Both the position numbers and the translations under genes were made by a program. A model generated the notes under the pieces. That model saw only the letters and a list, made by a program, of their open reading frames with translations, did not search any database and had not been told where the DNA came from. Of a stretch of 29,952 bases of DNA, positions 7,520-16,097 are shown piece by piece. This DNA comes from Clostridiales bacterium (GTDB lineage Bacteria; Bacillota; Clostridia; Christensenellales; Aristaeellaceae): NCBI GenBank assembly GCA_012522875.1, contig JAAYJP010000195.1, positions 1-29,952 on the forward strand, read 5' to 3'. How positions within the stretch are numbered: the stretch's first letter is position 1; every line of letters starts with the position of its first letter.

Positions 7520-8965
7520 ATGCAGGATGTGATTATCATTGGCGCCGGGGTGGTGGGATGTGCCATCGCCCAGCGCCTGGGACGCTATTCGGGAAAGGTG
7601 CTGGTGCTGGAGGCTGCCAACGATGTCAGCTGCGGCGCCAGCAAAGCCAACAGTGGCATCGTCCACGCCGGCTATGATGCCGTGCCGGGAACGGACAAGG
7701 CCCGGCTGAATACCAAGGGGGCCCGCATGATGCAGGGCTTGTGTTCATCTTTGGGCGTGCCGTACGGCAAGCCCGGCGCCCTGGTGTTGGGTTTTGACGC
7801 TGACAGCAAACCGGCGTTGGAGGCGTTGCTAAAAAAAGCCAAGAAAAACGGCGTGCCCGGCTGCCGGATTATTGGGCGTGAGGAAATCCTGGCTATGGAG
7901 CCACGGGTCAACCCGGAGGTCTCTTATGCGCTGTATGTGCCGGAATCCGGGTTGGTGAGCCCCTATGAGCTGACTTGCGCACTGGCAGATTCGGCAGCTG
8001 AAAACGGCGTCCAGTTTCAGATGAATACAAGGGTCAAGAGCCTGCGCCGCGAGGGAGACGCCTGGCTGGTGCAAACCGACCGGGGTGATTATACCAGCCG
8101 CACAGTGGTCAACTGCGCAGGCGTGGGCGCGGGCGAATTGCATAACCAGATATCCAGCCGGCAGGTGGAGATCATCCCGCGGCGCGGGCAGTATTACCTG
8201 TTGGACCATACGTTGCCGCTGTCCTTTCAGATGACGCTGTTTCAGTTGCCCACCCCCATGGGCAAGGGCGTTCTGGTGACCCCCACTACCCATGGAAACA
8301 TCCTGTTCGGTCCCACGGCAGAGGACATTCCCGAAGGGGAAGACACTGCTACGACCCATGAGGGCCTTCAAGAGGTGCTGAAGAAAGTGCGCCTGAGCTA
8401 CCCCGGGGCAAATACGCGCACGGTGATCACCACCTTCTCAGGCGTCCGTGCCCATGAGAAGGGCGGGGATTTTATCATTGGCGCTGTGGAAGGGGCGCCC
8501 GAAGGCGCGTTTGAGGCTATTGGCATCGAGAGCCCGGGATTGACAGCGGCGCCAGCCATCGGCGAGGAGATGGGGGATTGGGTGGCCTATTTCCTGAAGC
8601 TGCCCGCGAACCCGCGCTACATCCCGCCCACGCCCGTGCCCAAAGCTTTTTCTGCCATGACAGAACAGGAGCGCCGCGTCGCCTGCCAGACAGATCCTGA
8701 CTATGGCAAGGTCATCTGCCGCTGTGAGACGGTGACGGAGGCTGAAGTCAGGAGAGCGGTGAGGCGTCCTGTTGGGGCGAGGGACATTGACGGGGTGAAG
8801 CGCCGGGTGCGCGCAGGCATGGGACGCTGCCAGGGAGGCTTCTGCATGACACGGGTGATGGAGATCATCAGTGAGGAAACAGGCATTCCCTTTGAGGAGG
8901 TCAGCAAAAAAGGATCGGACAGCGCTGTGCTGACAGGTCCGATCGGGGAGGCGCGGAATGATTGA
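7520..8965 (+). CDS. GlpA-like FAD-dependent oxidoreductase with BFD-type [2Fe-2S] domain
   Basis: This 481-residue protein is a DAO-fold flavoprotein. The FAD-binding motif IIIGAGVVGCAIAQRL sits at the N-terminus and the oxidoreductase domain runs to about 350. The C-terminal BFD-like domain (about 390-455) carries CRC and GRCQGGFC, the four Cys that bind a [2Fe-2S] cluster. This is the architecture of anaerobic glycerol-3-phosphate dehydrogenase subunit GlpA and of related 2-hydroxyacid dehydrogenases, so the substrate is open. I chose ATG 7520 because GGAGGG (7507-7512) sits 7 nt upstream. An ATG at 7505 lies before this site and would add five residues. The gene overlaps the next one by 8 nt. 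It probably acts in the cytoplasm with its GlpB-like neighbour. Confidence 0.88.
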   Translation: MQDVIIIGAGVVGCAIAQRLGRYSGKVLVLEAANDVSCGASKANSGIVHAGYDAVPGTDKARLNTKGARMMQGLCSSLGVPYGKPGALVLGFDADSKPALEALLKKAKKNGVPGCRIIGREEILAMEPRVNPEVSYALYVPESGLVSPYELTCALADSAAENGVQFQMNTRVKSLRREGDAWLVQTDRGDYTSRTVVNCAGVGAGELHNQISSRQVEIIPRRGQYYLLDHTLPLSFQMTLFQLPTPMGKGVLVTPTTHGNILFGPTAEDIPEGEDTATTHEGLQEVLKKVRLSYPGANTRTVITTFSGVRAHEKGGDFIIGAVEGAPEGAFEAIGIESPGLTAAPAIGEEMGDWVAYFLKLPANPRYIPPTPVPKAFSAMTEQERRVACQTDPDYGKVICRCETVTEAEVRRAVRRPVGARDIDGVKRRVRAGMGRCQGGFCMTRVMEIISEETGIPFEEVSKKGSDSAVLTGPIGEARND

Positions 8966-10250
8966 AAAGGCAAAGGCCATTGACCTGTTGGTCGTGGGCG
9001 CGGGTCCGGCGGGCCTGGCCGCTGCCATCGCCGCCAAAAAGGCGGGCGTGATGGACCTGATGGTGCTGGAGCGGGAGGAGGAGCCGGGTGGTATTCTCAA
9101 CCAGTGCATCCACAATGGCTTTGGCCTGCATCGCTTCAGGGAGGAGCTGACCGGCCCCGAGTATGCCCAGCGTGACATCCGTGAAGCCAGGGATTTGGGG
9201 ATACCCGTGCGATGCGGCACGATGGTGCTTGATATCACGCCTGACAAAGAGGTCACGTTGGTCAGCCGGGAAAAAGGTCTGGAGATCTTCCGTGCCCGCG
9301 CGGTCATTCTGGCCATGGGATGCCGTGAACGGCCCAGGGGGGCGCTCGCCATCCCCGGCACCCGCCCCGCCGGCGTTTTCAGCGCCGGGACCGCCCAGAA
9401 GATCGTGAACATGATGGGCTACATGCCGGGGCACGATGTGGTGATCCTGGGCAGCGGGGACATCGGGCTCATCATGGCCCGGCGTATGACACTTCAGGGG
9501 GCCAAAGTCAGGGCCTGTGTGGAATTGATGCCCTACTCCAGCGGTCTGAACCGCAACATTGTCCAATGTCTGGACGACTATGAAATCCCGCTGATGCTCT
9601 CCCACACGGTCATTGATGTCAAGGGGAGGGGCCGGGTTGAGAGTGTCACCATAGCCCGGGTAGGGGAAGACCGGCTTCCCATTCCGGGAACTGAACAGGA
9701 GATCCCCTGTGACACGCTGCTGCTCTCTGTGGGGCTGATTCCCGAAAATGAGTTAAGTCTGGGCATCGGCGTAACGATTTCCGCCACCACGCAGGGACCG
9801 GTGGTGGATAACCGGTTCCAGACGAATGTGCCAGGTGTCTTTGCATGCGGCAATGTGCTGCACGTACACGATCTGGTGGACTTTGTCAGCGCGGAGAGCA
9901 CCCAGGCCGGGGAAGCCGCCGCCAGATACCTGGGAGGATATGAAGACACAGGCGCCACGGAAGTTCGCGTGGTGGATGGTCCGGGCATAAGGGGAACGGT
10001 GCCCCAGCGCCTCCTCCTCCCACAGGGCGAGATCGGTGAAGGGCTTGAAATGATGTTCCGCCCTGACCGCGTATACAATAATTGCTTTCTCACTATCAAG
10101 GCGGGGGAGGCGGTGCTTGTAAGCCAGCGCCGGCGCATCCTTACCCCGGGGGAGATGGCTACGGCGAAGCTGAGCCCCCAGTTGCTTGAAACGCTCAGAA
10201 ATGAAAAGGAACTTCGGCTGGAAATTACCGCCGAAAAGCAAGTGAGTTGA
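8958..10250 (+). CDS. GlpB/HcnB-like FAD-dependent oxidoreductase
   Basis: This 430-residue pyridine-nucleotide-disulfide-type flavoprotein opens with LLVVGAGPAGLAAAIAAKKA (FAD). It has a second dinucleotide motif, VVILGSGDIGLIMARRM, near 160, and the FAD-closing VFACGNVLHVHDLVDFV near 300. Homologues are paired with GlpA-like proteins in clostridial clusters and are thought to pass electrons between the GlpA-like flavin and NAD(P) or another carrier. In many such clusters a small DUF1667 protein follows; here none does. The ribosome binding site GGAGG ends about 8 nt before the ATG, and the gene overlaps its upstream partner by 8 nt, so translation is coupled. The next gene begins 14 nt after the stop. 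Confidence 0.87.
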   Translation: MIEKAKAIDLLVVGAGPAGLAAAIAAKKAGVMDLMVLEREEEPGGILNQCIHNGFGLHRFREELTGPEYAQRDIREARDLGIPVRCGTMVLDITPDKEVTLVSREKGLEIFRARAVILAMGCRERPRGALAIPGTRPAGVFSAGTAQKIVNMMGYMPGHDVVILGSGDIGLIMARRMTLQGAKVRACVELMPYSSGLNRNIVQCLDDYEIPLMLSHTVIDVKGRGRVESVTIARVGEDRLPIPGTEQEIPCDTLLLSVGLIPENELSLGIGVTISATTQGPVVDNRFQTNVPGVFACGNVLHVHDLVDFVSAESTQAGEAAARYLGGYEDTGATEVRVVDGPGIRGTVPQRLLLPQGEIGEGLEMMFRPDRVYNNCFLTIKAGEAVLVSQRRRILTPGEMATAKLSPQLLETLRNEKELRLEITAEKQVS

Positions 10251-10264
10251 CCGGAGGGAAACCC

Positions 10265-11959
10265 ATGGCAAAAAAATACCTCATTGTCGGCGGCGTCGCA
10301 GGTGGGGCCTCAGTCGCGGCGCGCCTGAGGCGCCTGGACGAACAGGCTGAGATTACGATGCTGGAGCGGGGGCGGGACGTATCCTTTTCCAACTGCGCGC
10401 TGCCCTACTATATTGGGGGGGAGATAGGCAGCAGCGAGGAATTGATACTGGTAACCCCTGACACTTTCTGGCAGCGTTACCGCATCCATGCCAGAACGCG
10501 GATGGAAGCCCTTGCCATCGACCGTCAGGATAAAACCGTGCGGGCACGGGACCTGGAGACGGGGCAGGAGGAAACCCTGCCTTATGACATCCTTTTCCTA
10601 TCCCCTGGCGCCAGCCCCATCATGCCGGCCAAGCTTCCTGGCATTCAACTGCCCCATGTGTTCAGCGTGCGCAATGTGGTGGATGTGGAACGGATTGACG
10701 CTTACATCAAGGAGCATCCGGTCCGTGAAGCAGCGGTTATCGGCGGGGGTTTTATAGGCCTTGAAATGGCGGAAAACCTCCACCAAAGGGGCCTTAAGGT
10801 CACCGTGGCGGACATGGCGTCCCAGGTGATGCTGCCTTTTGACCATGACATGGCCCAGCTTTTGCATAAGGAAATCATGGGCCACGGCGTTCAGCTGGCC
10901 CTTTTTGACGGCCTGGGGGAAATCCATGCGGGCCATGTCACCCTCGCCTCAGGCCGGAAAATCCCCGCCCAGGTGGTCATTATGGCCATCGGGGTGAGGC
11001 CGGAGACATCACTTGCCGTGGGGTGTGGGCTGGAGATTGGCACAACAGGTGGTATCAAGGTGGACGGCGCCATGCGCACTTCTGATGACAGCATTTTTGC
11101 GGTGGGGGATGCGGTGGAGGTGATCCGCTTCCAGACAGGGGAGCCCTGCCGGCTGCCGCTGGCCGGCCCCGCGCTGCGCCAGGCCCGCCAGGCTGCCACA
11201 GCGCAGACAGAAGAGGCATCAGATATCCCCGGCGTGCTTGGTTCCAGCGTTATCCGCGTGTTTGGCCTGACGGCTGCCAGCACCGGTATGAATGAAAAAG
11301 CCCTGGCGGATGCCGGCGTTGATTATGGCACGGCCTTTGTGGTTGTTAATGACATTGTGGGCATCATGCCAGGCGCGTCACCCCTGTTTCTGAAACTGCT
11401 TTTTGAGAAGCCTGCCGGAAAAGTGCTTGGCGCGCAGGCCATTGGACAGGGTGCGGCTGAGAAGCGCATCGACGTCATCGCAACGGCTATCCGTTTTGGC
11501 GCGACCGTCTATGACCTGAAGGACCTGGATCTGTGCTACAGCCCGCTTTATTCCACCGCCCGGGACCCGGTGAACCAGGCGGCGCTGCAGGCCACCAACC
11601 TGCTGGAGGGCAAGGTTCGCCAGGTCCCGTTCAGCCAGATGCGGGCGCTGGCGGAAAAGGGTGAATACCTTCTGGATGTAAGGGAGGAAGACGAGTATGC
11701 CCTTGGGCATGTGAAAGGCGCCAGGAACATCCCGCTTAGCCAGCTTCGGGAAAGGATGGACGAAATCCCCCGGGATCGTCCGGTCTTTGCCTACTGCCGC
11801 AGCGGCGCCCGAAGCTACAATGCCGCCCGCGCTATGGCGCAGGACGGCCTTGATGCCTACAATATTGCCGGCTCTTTTCTGGCGCTGTCCTGGCATGAAT
11901 ACTACCAGGATCAGGTCTCAGACCGTGAGCCCATTGTGACGTCATACAACTTCGAATAG
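10265..11959 (+). CDS. CoA-disulfide-reductase-like flavoprotein fused to rhodanese
   Basis: This 564-residue fusion starts with IVGGVAGGASVAARLRRLD (FAD). The single redox Cys44 lies in SFSNCALPYYIGG, the signature of CoA-disulfide reductase, NADH oxidase and related Nox/CoADR enzymes. A NAD-binding motif (VIGGGFIGLEMAE, about 158-170) and a dimerisation domain (about 330-445) follow. The C-terminal rhodanese domain (about 460-560) has active-site Cys511 in YCRSGARS. Such fusions reduce CoA disulfide, CoA persulfide or polysulfide, and the rhodanese moiety handles sulfane sulfur. I chose ATG 10265 for the GGAGGG site 6 nt upstream rather than a TTG at 10247. It is the last gene of the three-flavoprotein operon. 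The exact substrate is not determined by sequence. Confidence 0.88.
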   Translation: MAKKYLIVGGVAGGASVAARLRRLDEQAEITMLERGRDVSFSNCALPYYIGGEIGSSEELILVTPDTFWQRYRIHARTRMEALAIDRQDKTVRARDLETGQEETLPYDILFLSPGASPIMPAKLPGIQLPHVFSVRNVVDVERIDAYIKEHPVREAAVIGGGFIGLEMAENLHQRGLKVTVADMASQVMLPFDHDMAQLLHKEIMGHGVQLALFDGLGEIHAGHVTLASGRKIPAQVVIMAIGVRPETSLAVGCGLEIGTTGGIKVDGAMRTSDDSIFAVGDAVEVIRFQTGEPCRLPLAGPALRQARQAATAQTEEASDIPGVLGSSVIRVFGLTAASTGMNEKALADAGVDYGTAFVVVNDIVGIMPGASPLFLKLLFEKPAGKVLGAQAIGQGAAEKRIDVIATAIRFGATVYDLKDLDLCYSPLYSTARDPVNQAALQATNLLEGKVRQVPFSQMRALAEKGEYLLDVREEDEYALGHVKGARNIPLSQLRERMDEIPRDRPVFAYCRSGARSYNAARAMAQDGLDAYNIAGSFLALSWHEYYQDQVSDREPIVTSYNFE

Positions 11960-11983
11960 CACATCCTTGGAGATTTGTGTATG

Positions 11984-12013
11984 TTGACATGGGGGGACGC
12001 CGTTTGCTACAAT
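11984..12013 (+). promoter_or_regulatory. Strong promoter of the rny leader
   Basis: A perfect -35 TTGACA (11984-11989), an 18-nt spacer and a -10 TACAAT (12008-12013) lie just after the flavoprotein operon. The predicted start is near 12020, about 247 nt before the rny start codon, so a long leader RNA is made. Confidence 0.7.
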
Positions 12014-12019
12014 GTGCAG

Positions 12020-12210
12020 GTCCGGCATTCCCGCCAACGTAAGACGGAATGGCTGTTTTGATACACAGGGGCTCTACCGGTGAGGCACACGTTGCATCGC
12101 CGTTTCTAACAGGACGCGTAAGCAGACTGCACAGGATATAGTTGCTTCTTGCTTTTCATGCACCTCCATTCTGAATGCCGCCAGGCCTTTTGGCTGACGG
12201 CATTTTGTGT
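12020..12210 (+). ncRNA. Structured leader RNA / small RNA upstream of rny
   Basis: Between the promoter and rny there is no credible coding frame, but there is strong pairing potential. CGGCATTC (12023-12030) can pair with GAATGCCG (12173-12180), extended by GGTC (12019-12022) with GGCC (12184-12187). The same 5' strand can instead fold locally, CATTCC (12026-12031) with GGAATG (12046-12051). The 3' strand can instead form the terminator stem at 12176-12202. A further hairpin, GGTGA with TCGCC, lies near 12080-12102. This gives either a free RNA of about 190 nt with paired ends (6S-like in shape) or an attenuator controlling rny. I match it to no known riboswitch motif. The pairings are by eye, without an energy calculation. 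Confidence 0.5.
12176..12206 (+). terminator. Intrinsic terminator within the rny leader
   Basis: TGCCG (12176-12180) pairs with CGGCA (12198-12202). An inner stem CAG-CC/GG-CTG has one bulge and a TTTT loop, and TTTTGTGTT follows the stem. It lies 60 nt upstream of the rny start codon. Confidence 0.6.
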
Positions 12211-12266
12211 TGGCACGGACACATTGAGATTGAATCACATCAGAAATGATGAAGAAGGAGGAGAGC

Positions 12267-13808
12267 ATGTCGCCCATTGTTTGGGTTTTGATCGCGCTCG
12301 CTGCCGCTGTTTTGGGCGGAACTGCGGGATTTGCCTACCACAAGAGCATCAGTGAAAAGAAAATTGGCCGCGCCGAAACATACGCCAAAGAACTGCTTGA
12401 TGACGCCGCCAGAAAGGCGGAGGAAAACAAAAAAAGTGCAATCCTGGAAGCCAAGGAGGAGGTCCTTCGCCTAAAAACCGAACTGGACCGTGAGATCACC
12501 AGCCGCCGGAATGAGCAGCTGCGCAGCGAACGCCGCGTGGCACAGCGGGAAGAAACGCTGGACAAGAAAATGGACAATTTGGAAAAGCGCGAGGAACGCC
12601 TGAACAAAAAGTCCGAGGATATTGACCGCCGCCTGGCGGAAGCCGAAAAGCTTCGGGACCAGCAGGCAAGCGAGCTTGAGCGCATCGCGGGCCTGACTGC
12701 CGATGAGGCCACACAGGCCATTATCTCCCGGGTGGAAAAGGAAGCCTACCATGACGCTGCCGCTACGGTGCGGGATATTGAGCTAAACGCCAAGGAAGAG
12801 GGCAACAAGAAAGCCCGGAACATCATCGCCATGGCGATTCAGAAGTGCGCTTCCGACCATGTGTCGGAGACCACCGTATCCGTCATCCCCTTGCCCAATG
12901 ACGACATGAAGGGCCGCATCATCGGCCGTGAGGGCCGCAACATCCGTGCCCTTGAGGCCGCCACCGGGGTTGACCTGATCATTGACGACACCCCAGAGGC
13001 GGTGATTATTTCCGCCTTTGATCCTATCCGCCGCGAAACGGCCCGCATCGCCATTGAGCGTCTGCTGGCTGACGGCCGTATCCACCCCGCCCGCATTGAG
13101 GAGATGGTGGAAAAGGCCAAGAAGGAAATCGACGAGCAAATTAAGGAGGCCGGCGAACAGGCCGTATTTGAAACCGGGCAGCATGGGCTGCATCCGGAGA
13201 TTGTGAAACTCCTGGGCCGTATGCGCTACCGCACCAGCTATGGGCAAAATGTGCTCAAGCACTCTGTTGAGGTGTCCCATCTGGCAGGCCTGATGGCGGC
13301 GGAGTTGGGAGCCGATGTGCAGCTGGCCAAGCGCGGGGGTCTCCTTCATGACCTGGGGAAGGCCGTTGACCGGGAGCAGGAAGGCACCCACACCGCCTTG
13401 GGCGGGGAAATTGCCCGAAAATACCGGGAGCATCCCGAAGTTATTCACTGCATCCTGTCCCATCACAACGATGAGGAGCCCCAGACCGTGGAAGCGGTGC
13501 TGGTGCAGGCAGCCGACGCCATTTCCGCGGCGCGCCCGGGCGCACGGCGGGAAATGCTGGAGAACTATATCAAACGCCTGGCCAAGCTTGAGGAAATTGC
13601 CAACAGCTTTACCGGTGTCGACAAGAGTTTTGCCATCCAGTCCGGCCGGGAGCTGCGCATCATCGTGAAACCCGAGGATGTGAACGACGAGGGAATCCGC
13701 GTGATGGCCAAACAGATTGCCAAACAGATTGAGGACGAGATGGAGTTCCCCGGGCAGATCCGCGTGAACGTGATCCGGGAGACCCGGAGCGTGGAGCTGG
13801 CCAAGTAA
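12267..13808 (+). CDS. rny: Ribonuclease Y
   Basis: This 513-residue protein has the full RNase Y layout: an N-terminal membrane helix (about 4-22), a long charged coiled coil (about 30-190, rich in Glu, Lys and Arg), a KH RNA-binding domain with GRIIGREGRN (about 215), and an HD hydrolase domain with catalytic His361-Asp362 in LLHDLGKA. RNase Y is the membrane-bound endonuclease that starts decay of many mRNAs in Firmicutes. I chose ATG 12267 because GGAGG (12257-12261) lies 5 nt upstream. In-frame ATGs at 12246 and 12249 would place the ribosome binding site inside the gene. The leader with its own terminator suggests control by premature termination. A terminator hairpin follows the gene. 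Confidence 0.96.
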   Translation: MSPIVWVLIALAAAVLGGTAGFAYHKSISEKKIGRAETYAKELLDDAARKAEENKKSAILEAKEEVLRLKTELDREITSRRNEQLRSERRVAQREETLDKKMDNLEKREERLNKKSEDIDRRLAEAEKLRDQQASELERIAGLTADEATQAIISRVEKEAYHDAAATVRDIELNAKEEGNKKARNIIAMAIQKCASDHVSETTVSVIPLPNDDMKGRIIGREGRNIRALEAATGVDLIIDDTPEAVIISAFDPIRRETARIAIERLLADGRIHPARIEEMVEKAKKEIDEQIKEAGEQAVFETGQHGLHPEIVKLLGRMRYRTSYGQNVLKHSVEVSHLAGLMAAELGADVQLAKRGGLLHDLGKAVDREQEGTHTALGGEIARKYREHPEVIHCILSHHNDEEPQTVEAVLVQAADAISAARPGARREMLENYIKRLAKLEEIANSFTGVDKSFAIQSGRELRIIVKPEDVNDEGIRVMAKQIAKQIEDEMEFPGQIRVNVIRETRSVELAK

Positions 13809-13828
13809 CAAAACGGACGAGGCATTCT

Positions 13829-13858
13829 GGGGCTGTCGCAATGGCTGACAGCCCCTTT
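13829..13858 (+). terminator. Intrinsic terminator after rny
   Basis: GGGGCTGTC (13829-13837) and GACAGCCCC (13847-13855) form a perfect 9-bp GC-rich stem with a 9-nt loop, followed by TTT. The U tract is short, so some read-through into the next gene, 27 nt on, is possible. Confidence 0.7.
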
Positions 13859-13884
13859 GCGTAAGACAAAGCAGGGAGAAACCA

Positions 13885-15513
13885 ATGCCTGAAACGCTGC
13901 CCTTTGATCCCGCCTTTCTGCCCTATCCGGGTACCCGCTATCCTGTCTGTGCCGGCCGGGGCATGGTGAACGCGTCTTCCCCCCAGGCGGCTGCGGCCGG
14001 ATTGGAAGCGCTGCGGAAAGGCGGCAACGCCGCTGACGCGGCGGTGGCGGCGGCCACGGCGCTTACCGTAGTGGAACCCACTGCCAATGGCATTGGCGGC
14101 GATGCCTTTGCCCTGGTCTGGATAGAGAAAGACAAGAAACTCTACGGCCTCAACGCCAGCGGCTGGGCGCCTGAGAAACTGAGCCTGGAAGCAGCCAAAA
14201 AGGCCGCAGGTGGGGATAGAATGCCAAGCCTCGGCTGGCTGCCGGTGATGGTGCCGGGCGCTCCCGCCGCCTGGGCGGCGCTGACCGGCCGCTTTGGAAA
14301 GCTGCCCATGGCAACATCCATGGCCCCCGCTGTCTCCTATGCCAGGGAGGGCTATCCCGTCTCCCCCTGCCTGGCCCGGATGTGGCAACGGGCGGCACGC
14401 AAGTATCAGAATGCGCTCAAGGGCGGGGAATTTGCCGAATGGTTCCGCACCTTCCTGCCGGAGGGCAAGGCACCGGCCTGTGGCCAGAGGGTCAAGCTGC
14501 GAAATCACGCTGAGACCCTGGAGGAGATCGCGGCCACCCGTTCCGAATCCTTCTACCGGGGCGAATTGGCGGAGAAAATTGTGGCCGACAGCCAGGCCTT
14601 TGGCGGCTTTTTCGGCCTTAATGACCTTGCGGACTATCACCCCGACTGGGTGGAGCCCGCTGCCCTTGATTACCGGGGTTACACGGTGTGTGAGATTCCC
14701 CCCAACGGCCAGGGCATTGTGGCGCTGATGGCGCTGAATATCCTGAAAAACCTGGAGTTCATGGAAAAGGAGAGTGCTATCACTTTCCACCGCCAGTGGG
14801 AGGCCATGAAAATTGCCTTTGCCGATGGCAAGCGCTTTATCACCGACCAGAAGGCCATGGCTATGCCCTGGCAGCAGTTGCTTGACCCGGCCTATGGCGC
14901 CGCCCGGGCGAATGAAATCGGCAGCCTGGCCGCGATCCCCGGCCCCGGTCGGCCCAATGGCTCCGGCACCGTCTACCTGTGCACGGCGGATGGGGAGGGA
15001 AACATGGTTTCCTACATCCAGAGCAACTATATGGGATTTGGCTCGGGTATTGTGGTGCGGAACACCGGTATCGCCCTGCAAAACAGGGGCCATGATTTTT
15101 CCCTGAACCCGGCGGAAGCCAACCGTCTCGCCCCCAGGAAGAAAAGCTATCACACCATCATCCCCGGTTTTCTCATGAAGGATGGCCAGGCTGTGGGTCC
15201 TTTTGGTGTGATGGGCGGCTACATGCAGCCCCAGGGCCATGTGCAGGTGGTGATGAACCTGGTTGACTTTGGCCTCAACCCCCAACAGGCACTGGACGCA
15301 CCCCGCTGGCAGTGGATGAAGGGCAAGGCCTTCGCGGTGGAAACCGGATTTTCCCCCGCCATTATCGGGCAGCTTCAGGCAAGGGGGCATGACATCACCA
15401 TCAGCCCCGACAGCCCGCTCTTTGGCCGGGGGCAGATGATCTGGAAAATGCCGGGCGGCAGCCTGCTGGGTGCCACTGAAGGGCGGACGGACAGCAGCAT
15501 CGCTTGCTATTAA
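13885..15513 (+). CDS. ggt: Gamma-glutamyltransferase family protein (cytoplasmic, YwrD-like)
   Basis: This 542-residue protein has the Ntn-hydrolase features of gamma-glutamyltransferases: an N-terminal segment with RKGGNAADAAVAAATAL and EPTANGIGGDAF, then SGTVYLCTADGEGNMVS, where Thr362 is the expected autocleavage nucleophile. Pro-enzymes of this family cut themselves before this Thr and then hydrolyse or transfer gamma-glutamyl groups from glutathione-like compounds. There is no signal peptide, unlike secreted Ggt enzymes, so it should act in the cytoplasm, as YwrD of Bacillus subtilis does. The start follows a GGGAG site. The split chromate-family transporter begins 38 nt after the stop. 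The true substrate may be another gamma-glutamyl compound. Confidence 0.9.
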   Translation: MPETLPFDPAFLPYPGTRYPVCAGRGMVNASSPQAAAAGLEALRKGGNAADAAVAAATALTVVEPTANGIGGDAFALVWIEKDKKLYGLNASGWAPEKLSLEAAKKAAGGDRMPSLGWLPVMVPGAPAAWAALTGRFGKLPMATSMAPAVSYAREGYPVSPCLARMWQRAARKYQNALKGGEFAEWFRTFLPEGKAPACGQRVKLRNHAETLEEIAATRSESFYRGELAEKIVADSQAFGGFFGLNDLADYHPDWVEPAALDYRGYTVCEIPPNGQGIVALMALNILKNLEFMEKESAITFHRQWEAMKIAFADGKRFITDQKAMAMPWQQLLDPAYGAARANEIGSLAAIPGPGRPNGSGTVYLCTADGEGNMVSYIQSNYMGFGSGIVVRNTGIALQNRGHDFSLNPAEANRLAPRKKSYHTIIPGFLMKDGQAVGPFGVMGGYMQPQGHVQVVMNLVDFGLNPQQALDAPRWQWMKGKAFAVETGFSPAIIGQLQARGHDITISPDSPLFGRGQMIWKMPGGSLLGATEGRTDSSIACY

Positions 15514-15551
15514 GCGTATAATGGATTCATGACTGGGATGAGGGGCGAAGC

Positions 15552-16097
15552 ATGGCAAAAGAACTTTTAGGGATGTATCTGCTGTTTTTCAAGATGGGGA
15601 TGGTGACATTTGGCGGGGGCTACGCGATGCTGCCGATTCTCAGGCGCGAAATCGTGGAAAAGCGCGCCTGGCTCACTGATGAGCAGGTGATTGATTTTTT
15701 CGCTGTCAGCCAGACGCTGCCCGGTATCATCGCCTCAAATGTATCTGTGTTCATCGGCTACCAGCGCCGCAAAACCCCAGGTGCCATCGCTGCCGCCCTG
15801 GGGGTGGTGACCCCCAGCGTTATCATCATCACCCTGATCGCGGCCCTGATGCAGGATTTTCAGTATCATCCCATGGTGCGCCACGCCTTCAAGGCCATCG
15901 CGATCTGCGTGTGTGCCTTGATACTCAGTGCTGTCATCAGTATGTGGAAGAGGGGTGTGAAGGACTGGGCAGGTGTTGTTATCGCAGTGGCGGTGTTCGC
16001 TCTGGCCGTGTTCACTCAGGTATCCCCCGTTTGGCTGGTGCTTGCCTCAGCCTTTGCAGGCGTTGCCATGAAGAGGGCGGGGAAGGGCAAGGCATGA
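15552..16097 (+). CDS. Chromate-family transporter, N-terminal-type half (split ChrA)
   Basis: This 181-residue hydrophobic protein corresponds to one CHR domain. It has MVTFGGGYAMLPILRREIV, then SQTLPGIIASNVSVFIGY and four to five membrane helices. Short-chain CHR proteins occur as gene pairs whose products work together, and some export chromate or carry related oxyanions such as sulfate. The ribosome binding site is AGGGG before the ATG. The stop overlaps the start of the second half by four bases (ATGA), which gives tight translational coupling and a fixed 1:1 pair. Actual chromate transport is not shown by sequence alone. Confidence 0.88.
   Translation: MAKELLGMYLLFFKMGMVTFGGGYAMLPILRREIVEKRAWLTDEQVIDFFAVSQTLPGIIASNVSVFIGYQRRKTPGAIAAALGVVTPSVIIITLIAALMQDFQYHPMVRHAFKAIAICVCALILSAVISMWKRGVKDWAGVVIAVAVFALAVFTQVSPVWLVLASAFAGVAMKRAGKGKA

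Noticed and set aside
12020..12210. T-box, cobalamin, TPP, FMN or SRP RNA in the rny leader
   Set aside because: None of the hallmark motifs of these RNAs was seen, so only an unclassified structured RNA is reported.
15517..15522. TATAAT before the split ChrA pair
   Set aside because: No acceptable -35 lies 15-19 nt upstream, and the gene is probably read from the ggt transcript.
13660..15558. 632-codon minus-strand frame opposite ggt
   Set aside because: It mirrors the GC-rich ggt and rny genes, which have clear family motifs, so it is a shadow despite its length.
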